NCBI GenBank assembly: GCA_026984915.1
Contig: JALSRG010000084.1
Location: 1 to 38,701, forward strand
Source: Marinosulfonomonas sp.
GTDB lineage: Bacteria > Pseudomonadota > Alphaproteobacteria > Rhodobacterales > Rhodobacteraceae
Length of the DNA: 38,701 nt
Direction of reading: 5' to 3'
Part shown: in pieces, positions 1 to 7,923 of the stretch
How positions within the stretch are numbered: the stretch's first letter is position 1
Layout of the letters: every line of letters begins with the position of its first letter
Position numbers and translations under genes: made by a program
Notes under the pieces: model-generated
Told to the model about the DNA's origin: nothing
What the model saw: the letters and a program-made list of their open reading frames with translations, nothing else
The model's database searches: none

Positions 1-243
1 CACCTCCAGCCCGCCGCGCCCGACGAACTGCACCTGGTTCAGGAACAGGTTGATCTTGCCCTCCAGCGGCCTGTGAAATTCAGCCGGCAGCCGCCGGATC
101 AGCGGCACCTCATCCAGCACAATGGCGCGCTGCCGGTCGGTCAGCGGCGTCGCCAGCAGGCTTTTGCGCGCCTGCCGTCTGGACCAGTACCGCACCCCGA
201 GGGCAGCGATGACAAGAAGGATCAGATAGACAAAAACCGGCAT
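1..243 (-). CDS. MtfA-like zinc-dependent peptidase, N-terminal part (runs off the window)
   Basis: The frame is open from an ATG at 243 to the window edge, giving 81 residues. An N-terminal hydrophobic segment (about residues 3-17) is followed by basic residues, which suggests a membrane anchor. The text around residues 33-81 (LTDRQRAIV, then LPLIRRLP-like and FVGRGGLEV) matches the start of the MtfA / M90 peptidase family, whose zinc-binding HEXXH lies further on and outside the window. E. coli MtfA interacts with the Mlc repressor; whether this homologue does is unknown. The gene lies 52 nt downstream of a glycosyltransferase on the same strand and has no strong ribosome-binding site, so co-transcription is likely. 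The call rests on a short N-terminus. Confidence 0.65.
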   Translation of the reverse strand, partial: MPVFVYLILLVIAALGVRYWSRRQARKSLLATPLTDRQRAIVLDEVPLIRRLPAEFHRPLEGKINLFLNQVQFVGRGGLEV

Positions 244-295
244 AAAGGTTTGCTACACTCTGCCGGCGGCAATTGGTATCGGGAAATGCGCCCCC

Positions 296-970
296 TCAAT
301 ACCCCCGCCGCAACCGCGCCGGATCACCCCCCGCCAGATAGCGCAGCAGCCGCCACAGGTTGCGCGCCCCCTGCCGCAGCCATCCGGCCTGCTGATACCG
401 CGCGGCACTGGTGCGGGCCACCACCGGCAACATGCGCAACCGCCCCCGCAGGGCGCGCGCCATCGCCACGTCCTCCATCAGCGGCATATCCGCATAGCCC
501 CCCACCGCATCGTATAACTCGCGCGAAATCAGCAACCCCTGATCGCCATAGGGCAACCCGAACAGCCGCGCCCGCAGATTGGCCCATCCGGCCACCCAGC
601 GCGGCGCCAATCCCTGCGCGTCAAACGCCAGCCGGAAATACCCCGCCCCCTGCCCGCTGTTGATATGCGCCTGCACCGCCGCCGCCCAACCCGCCGACAG
701 CACCGTATCGGCATGCAGGAACAGCAACCATTCGCCTTGGGCGGCTTCCGCCCCTCGCAAAAGCTGGCCGCCACGTCCCGCCGCCCCCTGAACCCAGAGG
801 CACCCGGCCTCTTCACCCAGCGGCTGCGTGCCGTCGGTTGAGCCACCGTCCGAAAGGATGACCTCACGCAACAGATCTGCCTCAAGGCCCTCGATCAGGG
901 CATGCAGCGCCTCGGGCAGGCTGGCTGCGGCATTCAGCGTGGGAATGATAATGCTTAGCGGTGCCCGCAT
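296..970 (-). CDS. Family 2 glycosyltransferase, TIGR04283-like
   Basis: This 224-residue protein opens with the GT-A signature MRAPLSIIIPTLNAA, followed by SDGGSTDGT near residues 45-53 and LHADTVL near residues 92-98, where the acidic residues would bind nucleotide-sugar and metal. A later LFGLPYGDQG...MEDVAMARAL block is typical of the compact TIGR04283 glycosyltransferases found in many proteobacteria. No transmembrane segment is evident, so it is probably cytoplasmic or peripheral. The reading frame extends well upstream, but the ATG at 970 has AGAGG five bases before it and begins exactly at the family start. It diverges from ygfZ across 57 nt that contain the AT-rich palindrome GCTATATAGC (999-1008), a possible shared -10 region. 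The acceptor and sugar are unknown. Confidence 0.85.
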   Translation of the reverse strand: MRAPLSIIIPTLNAAASLPEALHALIEGLEADLLREVILSDGGSTDGTQPLGEEAGCLWVQGAAGRGGQLLRGAEAAQGEWLLFLHADTVLSAGWAAAVQAHINSGQGAGYFRLAFDAQGLAPRWVAGWANLRARLFGLPYGDQGLLISRELYDAVGGYADMPLMEDVAMARALRGRLRMLPVVARTSAARYQQAGWLRQGARNLWRLLRYLAGGDPARLRRGY

Positions 971-1027
971 GGTGCCTCTGGTATCAGGGTCGTTCCCTGC
1001 TATATAGCGCAGATACAGCCGGAGACC

Positions 1028-1789
1028 ATGACAATGACCAATTCCAGCAAGCGCAGCATCATAGAGATTTCGGGAAAAGACCGGATCACCTTCCTGCAGG
1101 GGCTGGTGACAAACGATGTGTCCCGGCTGCGCGACGGGCCGCTCTATGCGGCCCTGCTGACACCGCAGGGAAAGTATCTCGCCGATTTTTTCCTGACAGA
1201 ACAAGGCGATAACATCCTCATGGATGTATCGGCAGATCTGGCTGAAAACCTGATACAGCGGCTGACCATGTACCGGTTGCGGGCCGATGTCGGTATTGCG
1301 CCATCTGATCGGCAAGTGCATCGCGGGCTGGGCCCGGTACCGGAGGGGGCATTTGCAGACCCGCGCCTGCCCGCGCTGGGATGGCGGCGCTACAGCCGCG
1401 ACACAGCCCCCGACGCAGCGGACGCACAAGCATACGAGGCACTGCGGGTTGCGCATTGCGTGCCCGAAACCGGCGTTGAACTGATCCCGAACGAGACCTA
1501 CATTCTTGAGGCCGGGTTTGAGCGGCTGCACGGAGTTGACTTTCACAAGGGCTGCTATGTGGGGCAGGAAGTTACTGCGCGCATGAAACACAAGACCCAG
1601 TTGAAAAAGGGCCTGAAAACGGTTCTGGTCAAAGGAGAAGCCCCGGTGGGAACCGCCATTCTGAGCGACGGCAAACCGGTTGGCACACTTTACAGTCAGG
1701 CCAATGGCAAGGGCATTGCCTATCTGCGGTTTGATCGCGCCAGGGGGCAGATGCGGGCAGGTGCGGCCGAGGTTACGCTGGCAGAGTAA
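1028..1789 (+). CDS. ygfZ: YgfZ/GcvT-like folate-binding protein
   Basis: YgfZ proteins use a tetrahydrofolate-binding GcvT-like fold to support assembly or repair of certain Fe-S enzymes such as the radical-SAM protein MiaB. The 253-residue product shows the family fingerprint KGCYVGQE at residues 174-181, including the conserved cysteine, followed by ARMKHK. The N-terminus (ISGKDRITFLQGLVTND) is also typical. Length is normal for the short alphaproteobacterial form. Two in-frame ATGs occur (1028 and 1034). GGAG at about 1020-1023 is closer than usual to the first and well spaced for the second, so the start may be two codons later. Confidence 0.92.
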   Translation: MTMTNSSKRSIIEISGKDRITFLQGLVTNDVSRLRDGPLYAALLTPQGKYLADFFLTEQGDNILMDVSADLAENLIQRLTMYRLRADVGIAPSDRQVHRGLGPVPEGAFADPRLPALGWRRYSRDTAPDAADAQAYEALRVAHCVPETGVELIPNETYILEAGFERLHGVDFHKGCYVGQEVTARMKHKTQLKKGLKTVLVKGEAPVGTAILSDGKPVGTLYSQANGKGIAYLRFDRARGQMRAGAAEVTLAE

Positions 1790-1900
1790 TCACTCCGGCT
1801 TCACATACAAGTGAACGCAAAACAGCCGGATTTGGTGCTAGTTGAACGGGCGTGTCAACGTGGACATGTACGGAAAACTGAAACTTTATCGAGGTCTTTG

Positions 1901-2575
1901 ATGCATCACCCCTGCCCCCGAAAAATGGTTACCTTATTGATTTTAGCCGCTTTTATTGCCATATCCACCATGGCATCCCCGGTCCGGGCCGAGGTTATTG
2001 CATTTGACAAGGGCTGGAAAGAACAGGGGTTTTTGCGGCTCTGGACGAATGATTACAAACCACTGGGCACCCAGTTGAAAGTGATCTCGGACGGGACTGT
2101 CTCGCTGCTTTACAAGGCTGTCCCGAAATCGGCCTGGAAATCCATGAAGGCAAAATGGGGCTGGTCGGTCAGCCAATCGGTGGTGCCAACGGACCTGACC
2201 AGGAAAGGCGGGGATGACCGCAATCTGGCTATCTACTTTGTTTTTGTTGATGAATCCTCGGCCCAAAAGCTGGCCGGCGCCTCGGCCAGCAAGCTGTTGC
2301 GCAACGAAAACACCCGGGCGCTGGTTTACGTCTGGGGCGGCAATTACAAACCCGGCACCATCCTGCGCAGCCCCTATGGGCCAAAGATCCTGAAAACCGT
2401 GATCCGGCGCCCGGCCGGCAAGGGGTCGTTCAGTGAAAACGTCAATCTGGTGGCCGATTTCAAAAGAGCGTTTGGCAAATCACCCGGCGTTCTGGTCGGG
2501 GTCGGCATTTCGGCCGACAGCGATGACACCGACGGCAAAATCAACGCCGTGGTAAAAAATCTGGAAGTTTACTAG
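1901..2575 (+). CDS. DUF3047 family exported protein
   Basis: The product is about 224 residues. Its first 32 residues form a signal peptide (basic start, hydrophobic LLILAAFIAIS, cleavage after PVRA), so it should be periplasmic. The mature part carries the DUF3047 hallmark: a tryptophan-rich WGWSVSQSVVPTDL stretch followed by KGGDDRNLAIYFVF and a YVWGGNY segment. The fold is thought to be a beta-sandwich; no function is established for the family. The frame is open from 1811, but the ATG at 1901 is preceded by GAGG six bases upstream and opens directly into the signal peptide, so I chose it. It faces the HPF-like gene convergently across a repeat-rich gap. Confidence 0.75.
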   Translation: MHHPCPRKMVTLLILAAFIAISTMASPVRAEVIAFDKGWKEQGFLRLWTNDYKPLGTQLKVISDGTVSLLYKAVPKSAWKSMKAKWGWSVSQSVVPTDLTRKGGDDRNLAIYFVFVDESSAQKLAGASASKLLRNENTRALVYVWGGNYKPGTILRSPYGPKILKTVIRRPAGKGSFSENVNLVADFKRAFGKSPGVLVGVGISADSDDTDGKINAVVKNLEVY

Positions 2576-2600
2576 GGCCCTGATCCGGATGAATTCCGCC

Positions 2601-2639
2601 GTATGGAAAACGTATGGATTTCGTATGGAAAAGGTATGG
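2601..2639 (+). repeat. Four GTATGG repeats with an exact 11-bp period
   Basis: GTATGG occurs at 2601-2606, 2612-2617, 2623-2628 and 2634-2639, separated each time by exactly five bases (AAAAC, ATTTC, AAAAG). The array lies between two convergent genes, just past the DUF3047 stop codon. An 11-bp period places all copies on nearly the same face of the helix, as in protein-binding iterons. No function is known to me. Confidence 0.8.
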
Positions 2640-2659
2640 GCAGCGATGGCGCCCATACC
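2633..2659. terminator. Hairpin between convergent genes, possible bidirectional terminator
   Basis: A perfect 9-bp stem (GGTATGGGC at 2633-2641 with GCCCATACC at 2651-2659) encloses a 9-nt loop. It lies between the ends of the DUF3047 gene and the HPF-like gene. The last GTATGG repeat forms part of its left arm. No U-run follows on either strand, so termination is inferred from position. Confidence 0.45.
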
Positions 2660-2692
2660 CGGCCTTCCGTGCCCTGAAACAAGGGGCGCGGG

Positions 2693-2992
2693 TTAGCGCA
2701 ACTCGCGCTCCAGCGCGCGCGCCAGTTTCTTTGCCGCCCCCCTGATCGCGGCGGGAACATCGGCGGCGTGATTTCGCACACCAACCGGTTTGCGGCCGCG
2801 CGGATGCGCCTCCATCGAGCAGCGCTTGTCATCCGGCCCGCCCTTTTCACCGTTTTCATCGGCCACCCAGATTTCCACCCGGGTCAGGCGCTCGACCATG
2901 CCGTGCAAGGCCTTTTTCAGCGCCTCTTCAGCAAAGGATTGTGTGCCCGCCGGATCGGCCAGAACATCATCATTGTGCAGGATGACTTGCAT
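2693..2992 (-). CDS. Short HPF/RaiA-type ribosome-associated protein
   Basis: This 99-residue protein begins MQVILHNDDVL, has an alternating helix/strand pattern with RVEIWVADENGEKGG, then CSMEAHPRGRKPV and a basic helical C-terminus rich in Arg and Ala. This matches the small single-domain HPF/RaiA (sigma-54 modulation) family, whose members bind the 30S subunit and help stabilise idle ribosomes. It lacks the long C-terminal dimerisation domain of long-form HPF. The ATG at 2992 has AGGAG about eight bases upstream. It lies downstream of thyX on the same strand but is separated by 184 nt containing a strong hairpin, so it probably has its own promoter. Confidence 0.68.
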   Translation of the reverse strand: MQVILHNDDVLADPAGTQSFAEEALKKALHGMVERLTRVEIWVADENGEKGGPDDKRCSMEAHPRGRKPVGVRNHAADVPAAIRGAAKKLARALERELR

Positions 2993-3121
2993 GGGTTTGC
3001 TCCTCGTTTTTATTCATTGTTGTCAGAAAACAGGTATGCGGGGAACCACAGCTTTCAAGAGGAAACAACGAAGCGTTTTCAGAAAGTTTCGCTGGTTTGC
3101 CCGACCCGTCCGGCGGCGACG

Positions 3122-3147
3122 CCGGGCAGCGACCGGCCGCTGCCCGG
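3122..3147 (-). terminator. GC-rich hairpin downstream of thyX
   Basis: The arms CCGGGCAGCG (3122-3131) and CGCTGCCCGG (3138-3147) pair perfectly over 10 bp with a 6-nt loop, about 30 nt beyond the thyX stop codon. There is no downstream U-run, so it could be a weak terminator or a 3'-end stabiliser. Confidence 0.5.
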
Positions 3148-3162
3148 ATGAATGGTCTTGCC

Positions 3163-3181
3163 CCTAGGGCGTAGACCTAGG
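3163..3181. repeat. Small palindromic repeat overlapping the thyX stop codon
   Basis: CCTAGG (3163-3168) and CCTAGG (3176-3181) flank a 7-nt loop. The inner 14 bases AGGGCGTAGACCTA (3166-3179) recur exactly at 38532-38545 and, inverted, at 38668-38681. The thyX stop codon (3177-3179 on the minus strand) is part of this repeat. Confidence 0.65.
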
Positions 3182-4091
3182 CCGAGCCGTTCAAGACCCC
3201 CTCGAACTCCCGCCATTCGCGGGCGTTCATGCCACTGTTTTCCGCCGTCACCTTTTCGCCTTTCAGCATTCGCCGCACGCAATCGATCGCCTGGGCGCTG
3301 AGGGTCACGCCGCCCATGCGGTAATCTTCGAACGCGCCGAAGGCGGCCGGCACCCAGTCGGCTACAACGCGGGCAATCGCCTCGGCGTAAACCCGGATTT
3401 CGTATTGCGCATGCGCATCGGCCCGCAGGCGCAGGAAGTGAAACAGGTTGTGCAGATCAACCTTCCAGTACCATTGGGTATAGATGTTGGCGGGCAGATT
3501 CATCCGCGCCAGTTCCCGCGCCAGCCCCTGTTTCCCGTCATCCGAGATCATCTCCTGATAATGGTCATAACACTGCGCGGCGTCGGATTTCAGAATGTCG
3601 AGCACGCGGGCGGCCTCGGCCTCGCTCAGGGCCTCGCCCCGGCCCTGATTGTTGATCACCGATTGCGCCGCCAGTTGTTCGGGCGCCGGGATGTAAAACT
3701 CGCGGTCCAGAATGGAATAGCGGGCCGAGTATTCGTTGACGTTGGCGGTGCGGTGGCGGATCCACTGGCGGGCGACAAAGACCGGCAGTTTCACATGCAG
3801 CTTGATCTCGCACATCTCGAACGGCGTGCTGTGCCAGTGGCGCATCAGGTAGCGGATCAGCCCCTTGTCATTCTGCACCGATTTCGTGCCCTTGCCGTAA
3901 GAAACCCGCGCCGCCTGACAGATCGCGGCGTCGTCCCCCATATAGTCGATGACCCGGATAAAGCCGTGGTCGAGCACCTCGTGGGCGACGTACAGGTGTT
4001 TTTCCATCCCTTCTGATACCGCACGCAAGGTGGGGCGCGGGTTGGCGCGCAGCGCCTTTATTTCGGCCTCTTGTTCGGGGGTCAGGGGCAT
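3177..4091 (-). CDS. thyX: FAD-dependent thymidylate synthase ThyX
   Basis: ThyX methylates dUMP to dTMP with methylene-tetrahydrofolate as carbon donor and reduced FAD/NADPH as reductant. The 304-residue product has the diagnostic RHRX7S motif at residues 112-122 (R112-H-R, S122), followed by ARYS, and the conserved [16 protein letters not shown] region that forms the dUMP/FAD site. An ATG at 4100 is also in frame, but AAAGG directly abuts it, whereas the ATG at 4091 lies eight bases after AAGGA and begins the usual N-terminus, so I chose 4091. No thyA is present in this window. Confidence 0.95.
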   Translation of the reverse strand: MPLTPEQEAEIKALRANPRPTLRAVSEGMEKHLYVAHEVLDHGFIRVIDYMGDDAAICQAARVSYGKGTKSVQNDKGLIRYLMRHWHSTPFEMCEIKLHVKLPVFVARQWIRHRTANVNEYSARYSILDREFYIPAPEQLAAQSVINNQGRGEALSEAEAARVLDILKSDAAQCYDHYQEMISDDGKQGLARELARMNLPANIYTQWYWKVDLHNLFHFLRLRADAHAQYEIRVYAEAIARVVADWVPAAFGAFEDYRMGGVTLSAQAIDCVRRMLKGEKVTAENSGMNAREWREFEGVLNGSA

Positions 4092-4335
4092 ATGTGGCAT
4101 CCTTTCAGCAAAAGCGAGTCGCGCACCTACTATATCTGGCCGCCGCACCGCAAGAAACTGCTATATCAGGGGTTTTGCCCAAGTGTTCCAATTTGCAACA
4201 AATCCGCAAGAAGCATGGTTCCGATGCGGCAAATCTGTTGACTTTTCAACATGTGCAACCAATTCTGCCACTCAATCAAGAGGCCGCGAATGTGAAACGC
4301 GGATAAACGCAGTATTAACAGCAGTTCGGTAAATC

Positions 4336-5319
4336 ATGAAAAAGCACATTCTGATCGGTTCCCTGGCCCTGACGCTCGCAGCCTGCGGCAGCGGCACAAA
4401 CCCTGTAACAGGTGGCGGCGGCGGCGGCAGCAGCAACCCGACCACGCTGGATCTGCCACCGGGCACGACGAACCCGTCGACATCCTCGGGCATTCAGCGC
4501 TATGAGGCGAAAGACGGTAGCGGTAACGGGTTTGCCCAGAATGTAACCTACGACAGCGGAAGCGACACGTTTACCGTCGATAACCTCGCCTTTGACGGCG
4601 ACAATTCCTATCACAGGTCTGTTTCCGTTCCCAATCTTGGGCCGTTTCAGGTCTATGAGAACAACAACGCCTTTATCGACCCGGTCACCGGTGCGTCGAT
4701 ACCGCAGGATACCTATCGCGCGGTGCGTGGCGACAGCACCTCGGGCAATACAAGCTTTGCCATCGTGCGCACGGGGTCTTTCGTACCCTATGGATTTGGC
4801 GGATTCATCTACCAGCGCAATGCAGGCGTGAGCATCCCCAGCAGCGGCCAGGCCCATTACGCCGGCAACTACGCCGGGTTGCGGGATTTTGACGCGGCCG
4901 GTGGCTTGCAGTATGTGCGCGGACAGATGACGATGGATATCGATTTCAACGATTTCAACGATGGCAGCGGTGTCACCGGTTCCGTCACCAACCGGCGCGT
5001 GTTCAATCTGACAGGTTCGGATGTTACCGCAGCGGTCGTCGCCCAGATCAATAGCGAAAAGGGCACAAGCCTGACCAGCCTGCCAACCCTGAATATCGCG
5101 GTTGGCCCCGGCGTCATTGATGGCAATGGCGAACTGTCAGGCGATATTTCCAGCTTTATCCCCGGCCCCGGCGGAACGGCCGTGGCCTTTGAAACCGGCA
5201 AGTATTATGCTGTGCTGACGGGTGATCCGGCCAACGAAGTGGCAGGTATCGTTGTTGTCAAGGCAAGCGACTCCCTCAAGACTCGGGAAACCGGTGGTTT
5301 CATTCTTTACCGGCCTTAA
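4336..5319 (+). CDS. TbpB-like surface lipoprotein, partner of the adjacent Slam-type protein
   Basis: The product is 327 residues, with a lipoprotein signal peptide ending in the lipobox LTLAAC (lipidated Cys17). A glycine/serine/proline linker (residues about 18-50) follows, of the kind that tethers exposed lipoproteins. The C-terminal half resembles the eight-stranded barrel of transferrin-binding-protein-B-like proteins: strand-turn repeats such as HYAGNYAGLRDF, then a long ladder ending GGFILYRP. The gene stops 5 nt before a Slam homologue, and Slam translocates such lipoproteins to the cell surface in Neisseria. The ligand is unknown; TbpB relatives bind transferrin, haemoglobin or other host proteins, but an environmental bacterium may use it differently. 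The ribosome-binding site is weak. I saw no clear Fur or Zur box in the 244-nt upstream gap. Confidence 0.7.
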   Translation: MKKHILIGSLALTLAACGSGTNPVTGGGGGGSSNPTTLDLPPGTTNPSTSSGIQRYEAKDGSGNGFAQNVTYDSGSDTFTVDNLAFDGDNSYHRSVSVPNLGPFQVYENNNAFIDPVTGASIPQDTYRAVRGDSTSGNTSFAIVRTGSFVPYGFGGFIYQRNAGVSIPSSGQAHYAGNYAGLRDFDAAGGLQYVRGQMTMDIDFNDFNDGSGVTGSVTNRRVFNLTGSDVTAAVVAQINSEKGTSLTSLPTLNIAVGPGVIDGNGELSGDISSFIPGPGGTAVAFETGKYYAVLTGDPANEVAGIVVVKASDSLKTRETGGFILYRP

Positions 5320-5324
5320 AACCG

Positions 5325-6686
5325 ATGTGGCATCGGCTATTATGCACGGCGATACTATCCGTTGGGATCGCCCTGCTTGGTGATTCCGCCAGCGCGGCAC
5401 CGATCAAGCTTTCTCCGGAACAGATGCGCATCGCCGCGAACACGGCGCTGCAATCCGGTGATCCGCAGGCGGCCCTGACACTTGCAGAGGCTTTGCTGCA
5501 GCGTGATCCGAACGACCTGAAGGCACTGCTTTTACAGGCCAGGGCGGCGCGTGATCTGAGCAGGTTCGAAACAGCCAGAACATCGGCGCGGCGCGCCTGG
5601 TCGCTGTCTGCAACAAGGGAAGAGCGCTATGCCTCGGCCCTGGTGATGGCGCAGGCGCTTTCTTCGGGCGGGCACAAGACCCGGGCCCAGCTCTGGCTGA
5701 GGCGGGCGGCGCAAAATGCACCCAATGCTGCGCTCAAGGCGCTGGCGGTGCGTGATTTCGGCTATGTGCGCGCAACCAACCCGCTGGCGACCCATCTGCG
5801 GTTCAGCATTTCCCCGAGTTCAAACATCAACAACGGTTCAAAATCCGATACGCTGGTGATCGGCGGGCTGGCCTTTGACCTGAGCGGTGATGCACGCGCG
5901 CTTTCGGGGCTGGAATACCGGTTTGGCGGCGATCTGACCTGGCGTAAACGTCTGGGCGCAGACCAGGTTTTGCGGCTGGGGGCCTCCTTTGACGGGCGCA
6001 GTTACACACTGTCGGGCGCGGCAAAGGCACAGGCGCCCGATGCCAGGGCGGCCGACTATCGGTTCTTTGATCTGGAGTTCAGCCTGGGCAGTTCGAAACT
6101 GGCCCCGAGCGGGCAGAAAATTACCGATGTGGACCTGGTTGCCGGACAGAACTGGTATGGCGGCGCGGCGCTGACCCGCTACCTGCGGGCCAGTTTTGGC
6201 CAACGTTTCAAAATTTCGCCACGCACCCGGCTGAATTACCGGCTGAGTGCCGAGCGCCAGTGGCGGCTGGACAAGGAAATTCATTCGGCCAGTGTTCTGA
6301 CGCTCTCGGGCGGTGGCCAGCAGGCCCTGGGTCGCGGCGCGCAGCTTGGCTGGACCCTGGGGCTGCGCAACACCAGCTCCGGATCGGCCACCATCGGCCA
6401 CAAGGCGGTTTTCGCCGGCCTGCGGTATTTGCCGCGCGCCAGACTGGCCGGAGCAAAAATGGAATGGTCGCTGGATCTGGAAAAGCGCGACTATGACAAG
6501 CGCAATTTCGGAATTCTGCGGCAGGACCGGCGGCTGAGCGCCGGACTGACCCTGTTCTTTCAGGATGTGGAATATTTCGGCTTTGCCCCGGCGATCACCT
6601 TCTCGGCCTCGCGCAATTCCTCCAACATTTCACTCTACGAAAACGACGGGTTTTCCATGAATCTCGGGCTGCGCTCGGCCTTTTGA
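5325..6686 (+). CDS. Slam-like surface lipoprotein assembly modifier (TPR plus DUF560 barrel)
   Basis: The 453-residue protein has a signal peptide (about residues 1-24) and a helical TPR-like segment (about 30-150; for example NTALQSGDPQAALTLAEALL). It then switches at RATNPLATHLRF / SISPSSNINNGS to a long beta-rich domain with alternating aromatic strands and a C-terminal FSMNLGLRSAF ending in Phe, typical of an outer-membrane barrel. This architecture and the SPSSNINN motif match Slam proteins, which carry specific lipoproteins across the outer membrane. It starts 5 nt after the lipoprotein stop codon and has no ribosome-binding site of its own, so translation is probably coupled. Known Slam genes are often adjacent to their substrate, which supports the pairing. 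Confidence 0.75.
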   Translation: MWHRLLCTAILSVGIALLGDSASAAPIKLSPEQMRIAANTALQSGDPQAALTLAEALLQRDPNDLKALLLQARAARDLSRFETARTSARRAWSLSATREERYASALVMAQALSSGGHKTRAQLWLRRAAQNAPNAALKALAVRDFGYVRATNPLATHLRFSISPSSNINNGSKSDTLVIGGLAFDLSGDARALSGLEYRFGGDLTWRKRLGADQVLRLGASFDGRSYTLSGAAKAQAPDARAADYRFFDLEFSLGSSKLAPSGQKITDVDLVAGQNWYGGAALTRYLRASFGQRFKISPRTRLNYRLSAERQWRLDKEIHSASVLTLSGGGQQALGRGAQLGWTLGLRNTSSGSATIGHKAVFAGLRYLPRARLAGAKMEWSLDLEKRDYDKRNFGILRQDRRLSAGLTLFFQDVEYFGFAPAITFSASRNSSNISLYENDGFSMNLGLRSAF

Positions 6687-6766
6687 AAACCGGTTGGCGG
6701 CTTTTGCGCTTGCCGCGACGGCGCTGCGCATGTTCTTATGCCTGTGGCAATGAACGAGGGTATCCC

Positions 6767-7195
6767 ATGAAAATCCGCTATCTGCACACCATGATCCGGG
6801 TCAAGGACCTGGAGAAAACCATGGCGTTTTTTGAACTGCTGGGGCTGAAACAAATTCGCCGGAACGATTACGAAAACGGCCGGTTTACCCTGGTTTTCAT
6901 GGCGCCGGAAGGTCAGGAAGAATGCCCGGTCGAACTGACCTGGAACTGGGACGGGGATGAGGGACTGCCTTCGGACAGCCGGCATTTCGGGCATCTCGCC
7001 TATGCGGTCGAGAATATTTACGATACCTGTCAGCGCCTGATGGACAGCGGCGTGACGATCAACCGCCCGCCACGCGACGGGCACATGGCCTTTGTGCGCA
7101 CGCCCGACAATATCTCGATCGAGCTGTTGCAAATGGGCGATTCCCTGCCACCGGCCGAACCCTGGGCCAGCATGGAAAACAAAGGGCACTGGTGA
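6767..7195 (+). CDS. gloA: Glyoxalase I (lactoylglutathione lyase)
   Basis: Glyoxalase I converts the methylglyoxal-glutathione hemithioacetal to S-lactoylglutathione in the cytosol. The 142-residue protein has the four expected metal ligands of the bacterial enzyme: His7 (YLHTMIRV), Glu56 (PVELTWNW), His76 (FGHLAYAV) and Glu119 (SIELLQ). Length and spacing match the nickel-type E. coli GloA. The frame is open upstream, but the ATG at 6767 lies six bases after GAGGG and begins the conserved N-terminus. It overlaps the following DUF1194 gene by 4 nt. Confidence 0.93.
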   Translation: MKIRYLHTMIRVKDLEKTMAFFELLGLKQIRRNDYENGRFTLVFMAPEGQEECPVELTWNWDGDEGLPSDSRHFGHLAYAVENIYDTCQRLMDSGVTINRPPRDGHMAFVRTPDNISIELLQMGDSLPPAEPWASMENKGHW

Positions 7196-7914
7196 CCTGC
7201 CGCCCCGCATCCGCCGCCCTTTTCACGGCCATGTTGGGGCTGGCAGTTGCACCGGCACAGGCCGCATGCCGGCAGGCGCTGGTTTTCGGCCTGGATGTTT
7301 CCGGGTCGGTCGATCCGCGCGAATACCGTCTTCAGGTGGAGGGTCTGGCGGCGGCCCTGAACCATCCGGATGTCCGCGATGTGCTGTTTGCGCAGCCGTC
7401 CCTGCCGGTGCGCATCTCGGCTTTTGAATGGAGCGGGCCGCTGGACCAGCACATGATCCTGCCCTGGACCAGCATCCGCAGCGTGGCCGACCTGGACCGG
7501 GCCATTTATCGCCTGCAACAAAGCAAACGCGCCTCCAAAAGCCATTCAACTGCGATCGGCGCGGCCATGCAGTTTGGTGCGGCCTTGCTGTTGCAGCAGA
7601 CAGAATGCGGCAGGCTGACCCTCGATCTGTCCGGCGATGGCAGATCGAATGCCGGACCACGGCCCGGCGAGGTCGGGCTGGACGCGATCAGGGGTATTGC
7701 CACGGTGAACGCGCTGGTGATTGGCGAGGATGCCTCGACCGGAAACCTGCCGTTTGGCACGCATATCAGCGATCTGTCGGCCTATTACCTTTCCGAGGTC
7801 ATTCGCGGACCCGGCGCCTTTGTTGAACCCGCTATAGGATTTGACGATTTTCAGGCCAGCATGTTGCGCAAGCTGCTGCGAGAGCTGAAAGGCAGGGTGA
7901 TCGGCCGGCTTTGA
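7192..7914 (+). CDS. DUF1194 exported von Willebrand factor A-like protein
   Basis: The 240-residue product has an N-terminal signal peptide (cleavage near APAQAA, residues 21-25) and a metal-ion-dependent adhesion site starting DVSGS at residues 35-39. A later Ser/Thr (KSHSTAIG) and an acidic SGDGRSN motif fit the remaining MIDAS positions, so it is a periplasmic or secreted vWA-fold protein of the DUF1194 family. No biological role is established. It starts with GTG at 7192, overlapping the gloA stop codon in a GTGA arrangement, with AAAGGG just upstream. It converges on the MarR-type gene with only 9 nt between the stops. Confidence 0.8.
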   Translation: MTCRPASAALFTAMLGLAVAPAQAACRQALVFGLDVSGSVDPREYRLQVEGLAAALNHPDVRDVLFAQPSLPVRISAFEWSGPLDQHMILPWTSIRSVADLDRAIYRLQQSKRASKSHSTAIGAAMQFGAALLLQQTECGRLTLDLSGDGRSNAGPRPGEVGLDAIRGIATVNALVIGEDASTGNLPFGTHISDLSAYYLSEVIRGPGAFVEPAIGFDDFQASMLRKLLRELKGRVIGRL

Positions 7915-7919
7915 GCCGG
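7905..7919. terminator. Tight hairpin shared by two convergent genes
   Basis: CCGGCT (7905-7910) and AGCCGG (7914-7919) form a 6-bp stem with a 3-nt loop. It spans the DUF1194 stop codon and ends four bases before the stop codon of the opposing MarR-type gene. It could end or stabilise both transcripts; no U-run is visible. Confidence 0.4.
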
Positions 7920-7923
7920 ATCA

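Noticed and set aside
73-663. Plus-strand frame at the left edge
   Set aside because: It is Pro/Ala/Arg-rich and antisense to the MtfA-like gene and the glycosyltransferase.
971-1591. Upstream extension of the glycosyltransferase frame
   Set aside because: It overlaps ygfZ on the opposite strand, and the family start with a good ribosome-binding site is at 970.
2601-2639. CRISPR-like array
   Set aside because: The units are only 6 bp with 5-bp spacers; there are no cas genes. It is listed as a short repeat instead.
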